Below, in pieces: positions 45,869-55,340 of a DNA stretch of 64,000 bases. Both the position numbers and the translations under genes were made by a program. The stretch's first letter is position 1. The number at the start of each line of letters is the position of its first letter. Origin of the DNA: Xylanimonas ulmi (lineage in GTDB: Bacteria; Actinomycetota; Actinomycetes; Actinomycetales; Cellulomonadaceae); NCBI RefSeq assembly GCF_004216535.1, contig NZ_SGWX01000001.1:3782001-3846000 (forward strand). Reading direction: 5' to 3'. The notes under the pieces were generated by a model, which made no database searches, was not told the DNA's origin, and was given only the letters and a program-made list of their open reading frames with translations.

Positions 45869-45900
45869 GCCGTCCGGGCCCCGAAAGGGGGCCGGACGGC
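45869..45900 (+). terminator. Terminator between rpsQ and rplN
   Basis: GCCGTCCGGGCCCC pairs with GGGGGCCGGACGGC with one mismatch around a GAAA-like loop. A -10 box follows at once, so transcription is restarted here. Confidence 0.8.
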
Positions 45901-45901
45901 G

Positions 45902-45907
45902 TAGACT
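45902..45907 (+). promoter_or_regulatory. -10 box of the rplN (spc) unit
   Basis: TAGACT directly after the terminator hairpin; leader of about 135 bases to rplN. The -35 would fall inside the hairpin. Confidence 0.5.
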
Positions 45908-46046
45908 CTTCGATCGGCCTGCCCGCGGCGTGACACACGTATGCGTGCGGGCGGCCACACCCCAACAATCCGTTCGGCCAGGCTCCTCGCCCGCCGCGTG
46001 TCCGCACGTGGGCGTGGAGAACCAGCTCGACGACAGGAGCATTTGA

Positions 46047-46415
46047 ATGATCCAGCAGGAGTCGCGACTCCGGGTCGCCGACAACACGGGTGCGAAGGAG
46101 ATTCTCTGCATCCGTGTTCTCGGTGGGTCGGGCCGTCGCTACGCCGGTATCGGTGACGTCATCGTCGCCACCGTCAAGGACGCGATCCCGGGCGGCAACG
46201 TGAAGAAGGGCGACGTCGTCAAGGCCGTCATCGTCCGGACCGCCAAGGAGCGCCGTCGTCCCGACGGTTCCTACATCAAGTTCGACGAGAACGCCGCCGT
46301 CATCCTCAAGAACGACGGCGAGCCTCGTGGTACCCGCATCTTCGGCCCGGTCGGTCGCGAGCTTCGCGACAAGCGGTTCATGAAGATCATCTCGCTCGCG
46401 CCGGAGGTGCTCTGA
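46047..46415 (+). CDS. rplN: 50S ribosomal protein L14
   Basis: A 122-residue L14 of the subunit interface: [40 protein letters not shown] and [20 protein letters not shown]. First gene of the spc unit, under its own predicted promoter. GACAGGAGC precedes ATG. Confidence 0.98.
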   Translation: MIQQESRLRVADNTGAKEILCIRVLGGSGRRYAGIGDVIVATVKDAIPGGNVKKGDVVKAVIVRTAKERRRPDGSYIKFDENAAVILKNDGEPRGTRIFGPVGRELRDKRFMKIISLAPEVL

Positions 46416-46417
46416 CC

Positions 46418-46759
46418 ATGGCCAAGATCAAGAAGGGCGACCAGGTCGTCGTCATCTCGGGTCGCGACAAGGGCAAGACCGGCCGCGTGCTCGAGGTCCT
46501 GGTGGACTCCGACCGCCTCGTGGTCGAGGGCGTCCAGCGTGTGACCAAGCACGTCAAGGCCGGCCAGACCGCCCGCGGTTCGCGCACCGGCGGCATCGAG
46601 ACCGTCGAGGCCCCCATCCACGTCTCCAACGTCATGCTCGTGGACCCGGAGACCAAGAAGGGCACCCGCGTGGGCTTCCGCCTCGAGCAGGTCGAGCGCG
46701 ACGGCAAGACCAAGACGGTTCGCGTGCGCGTCGCGAAGCGCTCGGGGAAGGACATCTGA
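46418..46759 (+). CDS. rplX: 50S ribosomal protein L24
   Basis: A 113-residue L24 with KOW motif ([20 protein letters not shown]) and [20 protein letters not shown]. It is two bases after rplN and shares a base with rplE. Confidence 0.98.
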   Translation: MAKIKKGDQVVVISGRDKGKTGRVLEVLVDSDRLVVEGVQRVTKHVKAGQTARGSRTGGIETVEAPIHVSNVMLVDPETKKGTRVGFRLEQVERDGKTKTVRVRVAKRSGKDI

Positions 46760-47334
46760 TGAGCGAGACCACTCTCGAGGCCCCGGCCTTGCCGCGCCTC
46801 AAGCAGAAGTACCGCGAGGAGATCCTGGCCGGGCTGCGCGAGGAGTTCGGCTACAAGAACGTCACCCTGGTTCCCGGTCTGACCAAGATCGTCGTGAACA
46901 TGGGCGTCGGCGACGCCGCCAAGGACTCCAAGCTCATTGAGGGCGCGATCCGCGACCTGACCGCGATCACCGGTCAGAAGCCGCAGGTCACCAAGGCCCG
47001 CAAGTCCATCGCCCAGTTCAAGCTGCGCGAGGGCATGCCGATCGGCGCCCACGTGACGCTGCGCGGTGACCGCATGTGGGAGTTCCTCGACCGTCTGCTG
47101 TCGATCGCCCTGCCCCGCATCCGCGACTTCCGCGGTCTGTCGGCCAAGCAGTTCGACGGCCACGGCAACTACACGTTCGGCCTCACGGAGCAGTCGATGT
47201 TCCACGAGATCGACCAGGACAGGATCGACCGCGTCCGCGGTATGGACATCACGGTCGTGACCACGGCGAACACCGACGACGAGGGCCGTTCGCTGCTTCG
47301 CCGTCTCGGCTTCCCCTTCAAGGAGGAGAACTGA
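46759..47334 (+). CDS. rplE: 50S ribosomal protein L5
   Basis: A 191-residue L5 that binds 5S rRNA and contacts P-site tRNA. It has [40 protein letters not shown] and [20 protein letters not shown]. Start ATG overlaps the rplX stop (TGATG). Confidence 0.98.
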   Translation: MSETTLEAPALPRLKQKYREEILAGLREEFGYKNVTLVPGLTKIVVNMGVGDAAKDSKLIEGAIRDLTAITGQKPQVTKARKSIAQFKLREGMPIGAHVTLRGDRMWEFLDRLLSIALPRIRDFRGLSAKQFDGHGNYTFGLTEQSMFHEIDQDRIDRVRGMDITVVTTANTDDEGRSLLRRLGFPFKEEN

Positions 47335-47335
47335 C

Positions 47336-47521
47336 ATGGCGAAGAAGGCCCTGATCAACAAGGCCGCCGCGAAGCCTAAGTTCGCGGTGCGCGCCTACAC
47401 CCGGTGCCAGCGCTGCGGCCGACCGCACTCGGTCTACCGCAAGTTCGGCCTGTGCCGTATCTGCGTCCGGGAGATGGCCCACCGCGGCGAGCTCCCCGGC
47501 GTGACCAAGAGCTCCTGGTGA
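47336..47521 (+). CDS. rpsZ: 30S ribosomal protein S14 type Z (zinc-binding)
   Basis: A 61-residue short S14. Two CXXC pairs (CQRC and CRIC) in [20 protein letters not shown] make it the zinc-dependent type rather than the long zinc-free paralogue. It ends [11 protein letters not shown], the canonical C-terminus. ATG is two bases after the rplE stop. Confidence 0.97.
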   Translation: MAKKALINKAAAKPKFAVRAYTRCQRCGRPHSVYRKFGLCRICVREMAHRGELPGVTKSSW

Positions 47522-47627
47522 GCTCGCGCAGCTGGTAATCACCACAACGTCGTAGGTCCTCCGGGACCCGGGGACTGGTTCTCCGAGAGCCGGCCGGAAA
47601 CCGCGACGAGGAAGGGCACGAGCCCAG

Positions 47628-48026
47628 ATGACGATGACTGACCCGATCGCAGACATGCTCACGCGTCTGCGTAACGCGAACTCGGCGCACCACGACTCCG
47701 TGACGATGCCGTCCTCCAAGCTGAAGCTCCACATCGCGGAGATCCTTCAGAAGGAGGGCTACATCGCCGGCTTCGTCGTCGAGGACGCGAAGGTGGGCAA
47801 GAGCCTCACCATCACCCTGAAGTACGGCCCGAACCGCGAGCGCGCCCTGTCGGGCATCCGCCGCGTCTCGAAGCCGGGTCTTCGCAAGTACGCGAAGTCG
47901 ACTGAGCTTCCCAAGGTCCTCGGTGGCCTCGGCGTCGCGATCCTGTCGACCTCGTCCGGCCTCCTCACCGACCGCCAGGCTCAGGCCAAGGGCGTCGGTG
48001 GCGAGGTCCTCGCCTACGTCTGGTAA
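47628..48026 (+). CDS. rpsH: 30S ribosomal protein S8
   Basis: A 132-residue S8, central-domain 16S binder and, in E. coli, spc operon repressor. [20 protein letters not shown] at the start, [20 protein letters not shown] and GGEVLAYVW at the end are typical. It follows a 106-base gap after rpsZ. Confidence 0.98.
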   Translation: MTMTDPIADMLTRLRNANSAHHDSVTMPSSKLKLHIAEILQKEGYIAGFVVEDAKVGKSLTITLKYGPNRERALSGIRRVSKPGLRKYAKSTELPKVLGGLGVAILSTSSGLLTDRQAQAKGVGGEVLAYVW

Positions 48027-48046
48027 TCGGAAGGGAGATACAAGCC

Positions 48047-48583
48047 ATGTCTCGAATCGGCAAGATCCCCGTCCCGGTGCCCGCCGGCGTGGACGTCACC
48101 ATCTCGGGCGCACTCGTGACGATCAAGGGCCCCAAGGGCTCCCTTGAGCACCACGTGCCCGCCCCCATCACGGTCGCGCAGGAGGCCGCCACGCTCGTCG
48201 TGACGCGCCCGAACGACGAGCGCGACTCCCGTGCGCTGCACGGACTGACCCGCACGCTGCTGGCGAACATCGTCACCGGCGTCACGCAGGGCTACGAGAA
48301 GAAGCTTGAGATCGTCGGCACGGGTTACCGCGTCACGGCCAAGGGCTCCGACCTCGAGTTCGCCCTCGGCTTCAGCCACCCGGTGCTCGTGAAGGCCCCC
48401 GAGGGCATCACGTTCGCCGTCGAGAGCCCCACCAAGTTCTCGGTCTCCGGCATCGACAAGCAGCAGGTCGGCGAGGTCGCGGCGAACATCCGCAAGATCC
48501 GCAAGCCCGAGCCCTACAAGGGCAAGGGCGTGCGCTACGCCGGCGAGGTCGTCCGCCGCAAGGTCGGAAAGGCTGGTAAGTGA
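48047..48583 (+). CDS. rplF: 50S ribosomal protein L6
   Basis: A 178-residue L6 near the sarcin-ricin loop. It begins [20 protein letters not shown] and ends with the signature [22 protein letters not shown] follows GGAAGGGAG. Its stop overlaps rplR. Confidence 0.98.
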   Translation: MSRIGKIPVPVPAGVDVTISGALVTIKGPKGSLEHHVPAPITVAQEAATLVVTRPNDERDSRALHGLTRTLLANIVTGVTQGYEKKLEIVGTGYRVTAKGSDLEFALGFSHPVLVKAPEGITFAVESPTKFSVSGIDKQQVGEVAANIRKIRKPEPYKGKGVRYAGEVVRRKVGKAGK

Positions 48584-48954
48584 TGGCTATCAAGATCCTG
48601 GGCAAGGGCAAGGCCGTCGCTCGTCAGCGCCGCCACCTGCGTCTGCGCAAGAAGATCACCGGTACGCCGGCTCGTCCCCGCCTCGTCGTGACGCGCTCGA
48701 ACCGCCACATGGTGGCGCAGATCGTCGACGACACCGTGGGCAAGACCGTCGCGTCCGCCTCGACCCTCGAGGCCGACCTGCGGGCGTTCGACGGCGACAA
48801 GGTGGCCAAGGCCCGCAAGGTCGGCGAGCTCGTCGCCGCGCGCGCCAAGGCCGCTGGTGTCGAGTCCGTGGTCTTCGACCGCGGCGGCAACAAGTACCAC
48901 GGCCGCGTCGCTGCTGTCGCAGACGGCGCCCGCGAGTCGGGACTGGCGCTGTGA
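48583..48954 (+). CDS. rplR: 50S ribosomal protein L18
   Basis: A 123-residue L18 binding 5S r[43 protein letters not shown] and the final [23 protein letters not shown] at 48583 is used; an in-frame GTG just before it would add one Met. Overlaps rplF stop by one base. Confidence 0.98.
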   Translation: MAIKILGKGKAVARQRRHLRLRKKITGTPARPRLVVTRSNRHMVAQIVDDTVGKTVASASTLEADLRAFDGDKVAKARKVGELVAARAKAAGVESVVFDRGGNKYHGRVAAVADGARESGLAL

Positions 48955-48997
48955 TGGCCCCGGCTCCGACGACCGACCGGAAGATGAGGAACCTCTG

Positions 48998-49666
48998 ATG
49001 GCTGCAGGGCAGCGCACCGGCGCCCCCCAGGGCGCCAACGAGTCCACCAACGACGGACGTCGCAGCAACCGCCGCGACGACCGCCGCAACGACCGCCGCG
49101 AGGCGGAGAAGAGCGCCTTCGTCGAGCGCGTCGTGACGATCAACCGCGTCGCGAAGGTCGTCAAGGGTGGTCGCCGCTTCAGCTTCACCGCGCTGGTCGT
49201 GGTGGGCGACGGTGACGGCACCGTGGGCGTCGGCTACGGCAAGGCCAAGGAGGTGCCCGCGGCGATCGCCAAGGGTGTCGAGGAGGCGAAGAAGAACTTC
49301 TTCCGCGTCCCCCGCATCCAGGGCACCATTCCGCACCCCACCCAGGGTGAGGCCGCCGCCGGTGTCGTGTTCCTGCGTCCGGCCTCGCCGGGTACCGGTG
49401 TGATCGCCGGTGGTCCGGTGCGCGCCGTGCTGGAGTGCGCGGGCATCCACGACGTCCTGAGCAAGTCGCTCGGCTCGTCCAACTCGATCAACATCGTCCA
49501 CGCGACGGTGCAGGCCCTCAAGCAGCTCGAGGAGCCGGCCGCTGTGGCCGCGCGCCGTGGGCTCGCCCTTGAGGACGTCGCCCCGGCCGCGCTGCTGCGC
49601 GCCCAGGCGGCGGGCTTCGCCGCCAAGAAGGACGCGGCTGGCTCCGACGCGAAGGTGGGTGCGTGA
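48998..49666 (+). CDS. rpsE: 30S ribosomal protein S5
   Basis: A 222-residue S5. A charged N-terminal extension (residues 1-38, Arg/Asp/Asn-rich) precedes the double-stranded RNA-binding-like domain [20 protein letters not shown] and the C-terminal domain [23 protein letters not shown] at 48998 follows GATGAGGAACCTC. Its stop overlaps rpmD. Confidence 0.98.
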   Translation: MAAGQRTGAPQGANESTNDGRRSNRRDDRRNDRREAEKSAFVERVVTINRVAKVVKGGRRFSFTALVVVGDGDGTVGVGYGKAKEVPAAIAKGVEEAKKNFFRVPRIQGTIPHPTQGEAAAGVVFLRPASPGTGVIAGGPVRAVLECAGIHDVLSKSLGSSNSINIVHATVQALKQLEEPAAVAARRGLALEDVAPAALLRAQAAGFAAKKDAAGSDAKVGA

Positions 49667-49848
49667 TGGCTCGCCTGAAGGTTACCCAGACCAAGTCCGC
49701 CATCGGCGGCAAGAAGAACCAGCGTGAGACGCTGCGGACCCTGGGCCTCAAGCGGATCGGCGACACCGCCGTGAAGGAGGACCGCCCGGAGATCCGCGGC
49801 ATGGTCAACACGGTCTCGCACCTGGTGACCGTCGAGGAGGTCGACTGA
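49666..49848 (+). CDS. rpmD: 50S ribosomal protein L30
   Basis: A 60-residue L30: [20 protein letters not shown] then [23 protein letters not shown] 49666 overlaps the rpsE stop; a GTG just upstream would add one residue. Confidence 0.97.
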   Translation: MARLKVTQTKSAIGGKKNQRETLRTLGLKRIGDTAVKEDRPEIRGMVNTVSHLVTVEEVD

Positions 49849-49850
49849 CC

Positions 49851-50330
49851 ATGGCCGAGAAGAAGACCACGGCGGAGGAGACCTCGGTCAAGCCGCTCAA
49901 GGTCCACCACCTGCGTCCGGCCCCCGGCGCCAAGACCGCCAAGACCCGCGTGGGTCGTGGTGAGGCGTCGAAGGGTAAGACGGCGGGTCGCGGCACCAAG
50001 GGCACCAAGGCCCGCTACCAGGTCCCGCAGCGCTTCGAGGGTGGGCAGATGCCTCTGCACATGCGCCTTCCGAAGCTGCGTGGGTTCAAGAACCCGTTCC
50101 GCGTCGAGTTCCAGGTCGTGAACCTGGACAAGCTCGGCGCGCTCTACCCCGAGGGTGGCGCTGTCACCGTCGAGGACCTTGTCGCCAAGGGCGCCGTCCG
50201 CAAGGGCCAGCCGGTGAAGGTGCTCGGCACGGGGGAGATCACCGTCAAGCTGGACGTCGCGGTCGACGCGCTGTCCGGCTCCGCCAAGGAGAAGATCCTG
50301 GCGGCTGGCGGCTCGGTCTCGGAGGACTGA
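49851..50330 (+). CDS. rplO: 50S ribosomal protein L15
   Basis: A 159-residue L15 with an N-terminal extension, then [20 protein letters not shown], the Gly-rich [13 protein letters not shown] and [23 protein letters not shown] two bases after rpmD. A terminator follows, so secY is in another transcript. Confidence 0.98.
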   Translation: MAEKKTTAEETSVKPLKVHHLRPAPGAKTAKTRVGRGEASKGKTAGRGTKGTKARYQVPQRFEGGQMPLHMRLPKLRGFKNPFRVEFQVVNLDKLGALYPEGGAVTVEDLVAKGAVRKGQPVKVLGTGEITVKLDVAVDALSGSAKEKILAAGGSVSED

Positions 50331-50338
50331 GAGGCACC

Positions 50339-50376
50339 CACGGGGCCGGTGGCGCGACATGCGCCCCGGCCCCGTG
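50339..50376 (+). terminator. Terminator after rplO
   Basis: CACGGGGCCGG and CCGGCCCCGTG arms extend through GGCGC/GCGCC with one bulge around GACA, eight bases after the stop. Confidence 0.8.
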
Positions 50377-50423
50377 TGCTGTCGCGGTTCGCTCTCTGTG
50401 GCGAAGTCGCCCGCGCTTCCACG

Positions 50424-50429
50424 TAGAAT
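50424..50429 (+). promoter_or_regulatory. -10 box of the secY-adk-map unit
   Basis: TAGAAT, 172 bases before secY in the 271-bp rplO-secY gap; -35 weak. Confidence 0.45.
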
Positions 50430-50601
50430 CCGTTGCGGTTCGGTCGTGCCTTCCGGTGTGACCTGCGCAGGGGTCGTCAGACTCCTGCCGGACCGCGTCC
50501 AATCGGCGCCATGTCGGCGGGGTCAGCCCGTCGGCGAGACGCCCACCCTCGCCGGCAGCCCCGGCGACACGAGAACCCGCCTCGGCGGGCCAGGAGGATA
50601 G

Positions 50602-51900
50602 GTGCTCAGCGCATTCGCCCGGGCTTTCCGGACGCCTGACCTGCGGCGCAAGCTGCTGTTCACGATCGCCATCATGGTGGTCTTCCGTATCGGGTCGTTC
50701 ATCCCGGCGCCCGGTGTGAACTACACGAACGTCCGCCAGTGCGTCGACCTGGCGGCGAACGACACCTCGCTCCTGGGCCTCGTCAACGTCTTCAGCGGAG
50801 GCGCGCTGCTACAGCTGTCGGTCTTCGCGCTCGGCATCATGCCGTACATCACCGCGAGCATCATCATCCAGCTCCTGCGTGTGGTGATCCCCCGGTTCGA
50901 GGTCCTCCACAAGGAGGGGCAGGCCGGCCAGGCCAAGCTGACGCAGTACACGCGGTACCTGACGATCGCCCTGGCCATCCTGCAGTCCACGACGGTCATC
51001 ACGACGGCGCGCCAGGGCGCGCTGTTCCCGAGCTGCAACCTCGACGTCATCGCCGACGGCAGCGTGGTCACCATCCTGCTCATGGTCATCACCATGACCG
51101 CCGGCACCGGCCTGATCATGTGGCTGGGCGAGCTCATCACCGAGCGCGGCGTCGGCAACGGCATGTCGCTGCTGATCTTCACCTCGATCGCCGCGAGCTT
51201 CCCGGCCGGCCTGTGGTCCGTGGCGGGCGGCAACAACGGCATCCGCAACATCATCATCCTGGTCGCGGTGATCGTCCTGGTCATCGGCCTGGTCGTCTAC
51301 GTCGAGCAGTCGCAGCGTCGCGTGCCGGTCCAGTACGCCAAGCGCATGGTCGGTCGGCGCATGTACGGCGGCACCAGCACGTACATCCCGATCAAGATCA
51401 ACATGGCGGGCGTGATCCCGGTCATCTTCGCCTCCTCGCTGCTGGCCATCCCGACGCTCATCGCCCAGTTCGGCGACCAGTCGGCCGGGTGGGTGCAGTG
51501 GATCGTCCAGTGGCTCGCGACCCCGAGCTCGCCGCTGCACATCGCGCTGTACGCGCTGCTGATCCTGTTCTTCTGCTTCTTCTACACGTCGATCACGTTC
51601 AACCCCGACGAGGTCGCCGACAACATGAAGAAGTACGGCGGCTTCATCCCTGGCATCCGCGCCGGCCGCCCGACCGCGGAGTACCTGGACTACGTGATCA
51701 CCCGCATCACGTCGGCAGGCTCGCTGTACCTCGTGGTCATCGCACTCATCCCGACGCTGATCGTCGTGGCCCTGGGCCTGACTCACAACCTGCCGTTCGG
51801 CGGCACCTCGATCCTGATCATCGTGGGTGTCGGCCTGGAGACGGTCAAGCAGATCGACTCCCAGCTGCAGCAGCGTCACTACGAAGGGTTCCTCCGTTGA
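50602..51900 (+). CDS. secY: Preprotein translocase subunit SecY
   Basis: A 432-residue translocon channel with ten membrane spans. It begins LSAFARAFRTPDLRRKLLFT and contains the plug-region IPAPGVNYTN, the conserved QYTRYLTIALAILQS and GTSTYIPIKINMAGVIPVIF, and the C-terminal loop PFGGTSILIIVGVGLETVKQ. GTG start with CAGGAGGATAG upstream. adk follows at once. Confidence 0.97.
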   Translation: MLSAFARAFRTPDLRRKLLFTIAIMVVFRIGSFIPAPGVNYTNVRQCVDLAANDTSLLGLVNVFSGGALLQLSVFALGIMPYITASIIIQLLRVVIPRFEVLHKEGQAGQAKLTQYTRYLTIALAILQSTTVITTARQGALFPSCNLDVIADGSVVTILLMVITMTAGTGLIMWLGELITERGVGNGMSLLIFTSIAASFPAGLWSVAGGNNGIRNIIILVAVIVLVIGLVVYVEQSQRRVPVQYAKRMVGRRMYGGTSTYIPIKINMAGVIPVIFASSLLAIPTLIAQFGDQSAGWVQWIVQWLATPSSPLHIALYALLILFFCFFYTSITFNPDEVADNMKKYGGFIPGIRAGRPTAEYLDYVITRITSAGSLYLVVIALIPTLIVVALGLTHNLPFGGTSILIIVGVGLETVKQIDSQLQQRHYEGFLR

Positions 51901-51959
51901 CAGCCAGCTCCGTTCCCTCGCGTCACGACCTGCACCCGGCCCCCGGGCCGGAGAGCCGC

Positions 51960-52535
51960 GTGACCCGCCTGCTCATCATGGGCCCGCAGGGCTCCGGCAA
52001 GGGCACGCAGGCCGCGCGTCTGGCCGAGGTCTTCGGGATCCCGGCGATCTCGACCGGCGACATCTTCCGCGCCAACATCAAGGGCGGCACCGAGCTGGGC
52101 CGCCTCGCGCAGGAGTACACCAACAAGGGTGAGCTCGTGCCCGACGAGGTCACGGACAAGATGGTCCGCAGCCGCCTCGGTGAGGACGACGCCCAGGTGG
52201 GCTTCATCCTCGACGGCTACCCCCGCAACCGCAGCCAGGTCGAGGCGCTCGACGCCATCCTGGGGGACCTGGGCTGGCAGCTCGACGGCGTGGTGGAGCT
52301 CACCGCCGACCGCGCCGAGCTGCTCGCGCGCATCGCCAAGCGCGCGGAGCTTGAGGGCCGCGCGGACGACACCGAGGAGGCCATCGCCCGCCGCCTCGAC
52401 ATCTACGCCGAGCAGACCGCCCCGCTCACCGCGGCCTACGCCGAGCGCGGCCTGCTGGTCCAGGTCGACGGGATCGGCGAGGTCCCCGAGGTGACCGACC
52501 GCATCGTCGCAGGCCTCGCCGCGCAGCTCGGCTGA
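51960..52535 (+). CDS. adk: Adenylate kinase
   Basis: A 191-residue short-form adenylate kinase catalysing ATP + AMP to 2 ADP. P-loop GPQGSGKGTQAARLAEVFG, AMP site ISTGDIFRANIKGGTELGRL, FILDGYPRNRSQVEAL, and the short lid KRAELEGRADDTEEAIARRL without a zinc site. GTG 51960 has GGAGAGCC upstream and puts the P-loop near the N-terminus; a TTG at 51897 overlapping the secY stop would add 21 non-family residues. Confidence 0.96.
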   Translation: MTRLLIMGPQGSGKGTQAARLAEVFGIPAISTGDIFRANIKGGTELGRLAQEYTNKGELVPDEVTDKMVRSRLGEDDAQVGFILDGYPRNRSQVEALDAILGDLGWQLDGVVELTADRAELLARIAKRAELEGRADDTEEAIARRLDIYAEQTAPLTAAYAERGLLVQVDGIGEVPEVTDRIVAGLAAQLG

Positions 52536-52540
52536 CCTGA

Positions 52541-53410
52541 ATGTCACTGCTGGGACGAGAGCGCGTCGAGCTCAAGACGCTCGAGCAGGTGCGCGTCATG
52601 CGGCGCGCCGGCCTCGTCGTGGCGGACATGCTCGCGGCCGTGCGCGCCGCCGCCCGCCCGGGCCGCACGACGTCGGACCTCGACGACGCCGCCCGGGCGG
52701 TGCTCGCGCATGCGGGCGCGACGTCCAACTTCCTCGGGTACCACGGGTTCCCGGCGACCGTGTGCGCGTCGGTCAATGACGAGGTGATCCATGGGATCCC
52801 CGGGCCTCGCGTGCTGGAGGCCGGTGACGTCGTCTCGATCGACGCCGGGGCCGTCGTCGACGGCTGGCATGGCGACTCGGCCATCACCTTTGTGCTCGGC
52901 GCCGACGGCGCGCTGCCGCTCGGCTCGCCCGAGGCGGACCCTGCGGTCGACGACCTGGTGCGCGCGACCGAGGCTGCCCTGTGGGCCGGCATCGCCGCGC
53001 TGGCCCCGCGCGGGCGCCTGGGCGACGTCGGGCGCGCGGTCGACACCGCGGTGGAGGTCGCGGCCGCCGCGACGGGCCGCGCCTTCGGCATCGTCGAGGA
53101 GTACGTGGGCCACGGCATCGGCACGGCGATGCACCAGCCGCCCGACGTGCTCAACTACGCGACGAGCTCGCGCGGCATCCCGCTCAAGGTCGGCATGTGC
53201 CTGGCGGTCGAGCCCATGGTGACGCTCGGCAGCGGCGAGACCCGCGAGCTGGCCGACGGCTGGACCGTCGTGACGCAGGACGGCTCCCTCGCCGCGCACT
53301 GGGAGCACACCGTCGCGATCCTCGACGACGGCATCAGCGTGCTCACCGCGCCCGACGGCGGAGCCGAGCGTCTCGCGGCGCTGGGCGTCGACGTCGTCCG
53401 CCTCGACTGA
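52541..53410 (+). CDS. map: Methionine aminopeptidase, type I
   Basis: A 289-residue enzyme removing N-terminal Met. The dinuclear metal ligands are visible: Asp in SIDAGAVVDGWHGDSAITF (two Asp), His in YVGHGIGTAMHQPPDVLNY, Glu in LAVEPMVTLG and Glu in AAHWEHTVAI. ATG starts six bases after adk. The tail after residue 270 is short and family-variable. secY-adk-map is the normal order. Confidence 0.96.
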   Translation: MSLLGRERVELKTLEQVRVMRRAGLVVADMLAAVRAAARPGRTTSDLDDAARAVLAHAGATSNFLGYHGFPATVCASVNDEVIHGIPGPRVLEAGDVVSIDAGAVVDGWHGDSAITFVLGADGALPLGSPEADPAVDDLVRATEAALWAGIAALAPRGRLGDVGRAVDTAVEVAAAATGRAFGIVEEYVGHGIGTAMHQPPDVLNYATSSRGIPLKVGMCLAVEPMVTLGSGETRELADGWTVVTQDGSLAAHWEHTVAILDDGISVLTAPDGGAERLAALGVDVVRLD

Positions 53411-53512
53411 CCGGCGCTGGACCAGCCGGCGCGAAGCGGATGGCGTCGCACTGGCGGCTGCGGCGTGAGCGACGGCACGCCCGTGCGACTTTCTGATCCT
53501 GGCGGTGTCCGG

Positions 53513-53518
53513 TAGGCT
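53513..53518 (+). promoter_or_regulatory. -10 box of the infA operon
   Basis: TAGGCT, 192 bases before infA, in the 300-bp map-infA gap. -35 is weak. Nothing else is seen in the gap. Confidence 0.45.
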
Positions 53519-53710
53519 GGTACGTCGGGTGTAGTCCGTTCGCGCCCATCTTCGGTCGACGCCCCGGCGTCGGCGCAGATGACCGGACGGCGACACGCGA
53601 CATCCCACGTCCCACCACCTGGTGCCACGCCGTCGGCCGTATGCCGCACGGTGCGGCCGGGCTCGCCCGGGGACGACGGGACGAAGTCAGGACGAGAGTT
53701 AGCGGAGGAC

Positions 53711-53932
53711 ATGGCAAAAAAGGACGGTGTCATCGAGATCGAGGGCAGCGTGGTCGAGGCCCTGCCGAACGCGATGTTCCGCGTGGAGCTGGCCAACGGC
53801 CACAAGGTGCTCGCTCACATCTCGGGCAAGATGCGTCAGCACTACATCCGCATCCTCCCCGAGGACCGGGTCGTGGTGGAGCTCAGCCCGTACGACCTGT
53901 CCCGCGGCCGGATCGTCTACCGCTACAAGTAG
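53711..53932 (+). CDS. infA: Translation initiation factor IF-1
   Basis: A 73-residue OB-fold protein: [40 protein letters not shown] and [17 protein letters not shown] 53711 is preceded by AGCGGAGGAC. The frame is open upstream but the start is set by family length. Confidence 0.98.
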   Translation: MAKKDGVIEIEGSVVEALPNAMFRVELANGHKVLAHISGKMRQHYIRILPEDRVVVELSPYDLSRGRIVYRYK

Positions 53933-54059
53933 TCACCCGTCACGTCCGTCCGGGTCTCCGGGCGGATTCGCCCTCAACCACGCCGACTCCCACCGCCCGC
54001 GGTGGGGTCCTCGCACCGTGTGACGGCCGTGCGAGGCCGAGGCGGCGAAGGAAAGAACC

Positions 54060-54173
54060 ATGAAGGTCAAGCCCAGCGTCAAGAAGATCTGCGACAAGTG
54101 CAAGGTGATCCGCCGGCACGGTCGCGTCATGGTGATCTGCGAGAACCTGCGCCACAAGCAGCGTCAGGGCTGA
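54060..54173 (+). CDS. rpmJ: 50S ribosomal protein L36 (zinc-binding form)
   Basis: A 37-residue protein: [20 protein letters not shown] then [17 protein letters not shown]. Cys11, Cys14, Cys27 and His32 make the zinc ribbon of the C+ form. GAAAGAACC precedes it. Confidence 0.98.
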   Translation: MKVKPSVKKICDKCKVIRRHGRVMVICENLRHKQRQG

Positions 54174-54342
54174 GCAGTCGCATGACCCCCGGCGGCTGAG
54201 CCTCCAGCGAGGCCGCCATCAGCGCACCACCACGAAGCCGCGTCCCGACGCGGTGGAACCCCCGGTCCGGAGGCCGGGGCCCGCAGTTCGCGGGAGGGCG
54301 GTGCGGAAGACCTCCGGGCGAAGTACAGGAGCCGTCAGGCAC

Positions 54343-54717
54343 ATGGCACGTCTTATCGGCGTCGACCTCCCCCGTGAGAAGCGGGTCGAGATCGCGCTCA
54401 CCTACATCTACGGCGTCGGCCGTACCCGCGCGTCGCAGACGCTGACCGCCACGGGCATCAGCCCGGACGTCCGCGTCAAGGACCTCGACGACGCGCAGCT
54501 CGTCGCTCTCCGTGACTACCTCGAGGGCAACTACAAGCTCGAGGGTGACCTCCGCCGTGAGGTCGCCGCCGACATCCGCCGCAAGGTCGAGATCGGCACC
54601 TACCAGGGTCTGCGTCACCGTCGCGGGCTGCCGGTGCGCGGTCAGCGCACCAAGACCAACGCGCGTACCCGCAAGGGTCCCAAGCGCACCGTCGCGGGCA
54701 AGAAGAAGGCCCGCTGA
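54343..54717 (+). CDS. rpsM: 30S ribosomal protein S13
   Basis: A 124-residue S13 of the 30S head and intersubunit bridge: [33 protein letters not shown] and [23 protein letters not shown] follows a weak AGGAGCC. Confidence 0.98.
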   Translation: MARLIGVDLPREKRVEIALTYIYGVGRTRASQTLTATGISPDVRVKDLDDAQLVALRDYLEGNYKLEGDLRREVAADIRRKVEIGTYQGLRHRRGLPVRGQRTKTNARTRKGPKRTVAGKKKAR

Positions 54718-54796
54718 CGTCAGCAGTCCGAGCAGCGGGGCCTCGTGAGAGGCCCGCTCCGGTCCGACGACCTCAGTACTAGGAGAGAACGAGCAG

Positions 54797-55204
54797 ATGC
54801 CTCCCAAGACCCGTGCCGCCGCAGGCACGCGCAAGCCGCGCCGCAAGGACAAGAAGAACGTCCCGCTCGGCCAGGCGCACATCAAGTCCACGTTCAACAA
54901 CACGATCGTCTCGATCACGGACCCGACGGGCGCCGTGATCGCGTGGGCCTCGGCCGGCCATGTCGGCTTCAAGGGCTCGCGCAAGTCGACGCCGTTCGCC
55001 GCGCAGCTGGCCGCCGAGTCGGCCGCCCGCCGCGCCCAGGAGCACGGCGTGAAGAAGGTCGACGTCTTCGTCAAGGGCCCGGGCTCCGGTCGCGAGACCG
55101 CCATCCGCTCCCTGCAGGCGACCGGCCTTGAGGTCGGCTCGATCCAGGACGTGACGCCGCAGGCCCACAACGGCGTCCGCCCGCCCAAGCGCCGCCGCGT
55201 CTGA
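54797..55204 (+). CDS. rpsK: 30S ribosomal protein S11
   Basis: A 135-residue S11: [40 protein letters not shown] and the end [21 protein letters not shown] follows AGGAGAGAACG. rpoA follows directly without rpsD. Confidence 0.98.
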   Translation: MPPKTRAAAGTRKPRRKDKKNVPLGQAHIKSTFNNTIVSITDPTGAVIAWASAGHVGFKGSRKSTPFAAQLAAESAARRAQEHGVKKVDVFVKGPGSGRETAIRSLQATGLEVGSIQDVTPQAHNGVRPPKRRRV

Positions 55205-55340
55205 CCCTCTCGGTTGGCCGGGCCCCTCGGGGTCCGGCTGACCGAACCCTGCCCGGACGGAGATCCCCCCGCCCGGTCGTGCGAGTGATCGCTGATCGTG
55301 CTGCGTCATATAGCGGACGCACACCGAAAGGACAACCACA

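Noticed and set aside
51897-51959. TTG start for adk overlapping the secY stop
   Set aside because: It would add 21 residues not found in adenylate kinases; the GTG at 51960 has its own GGAG.
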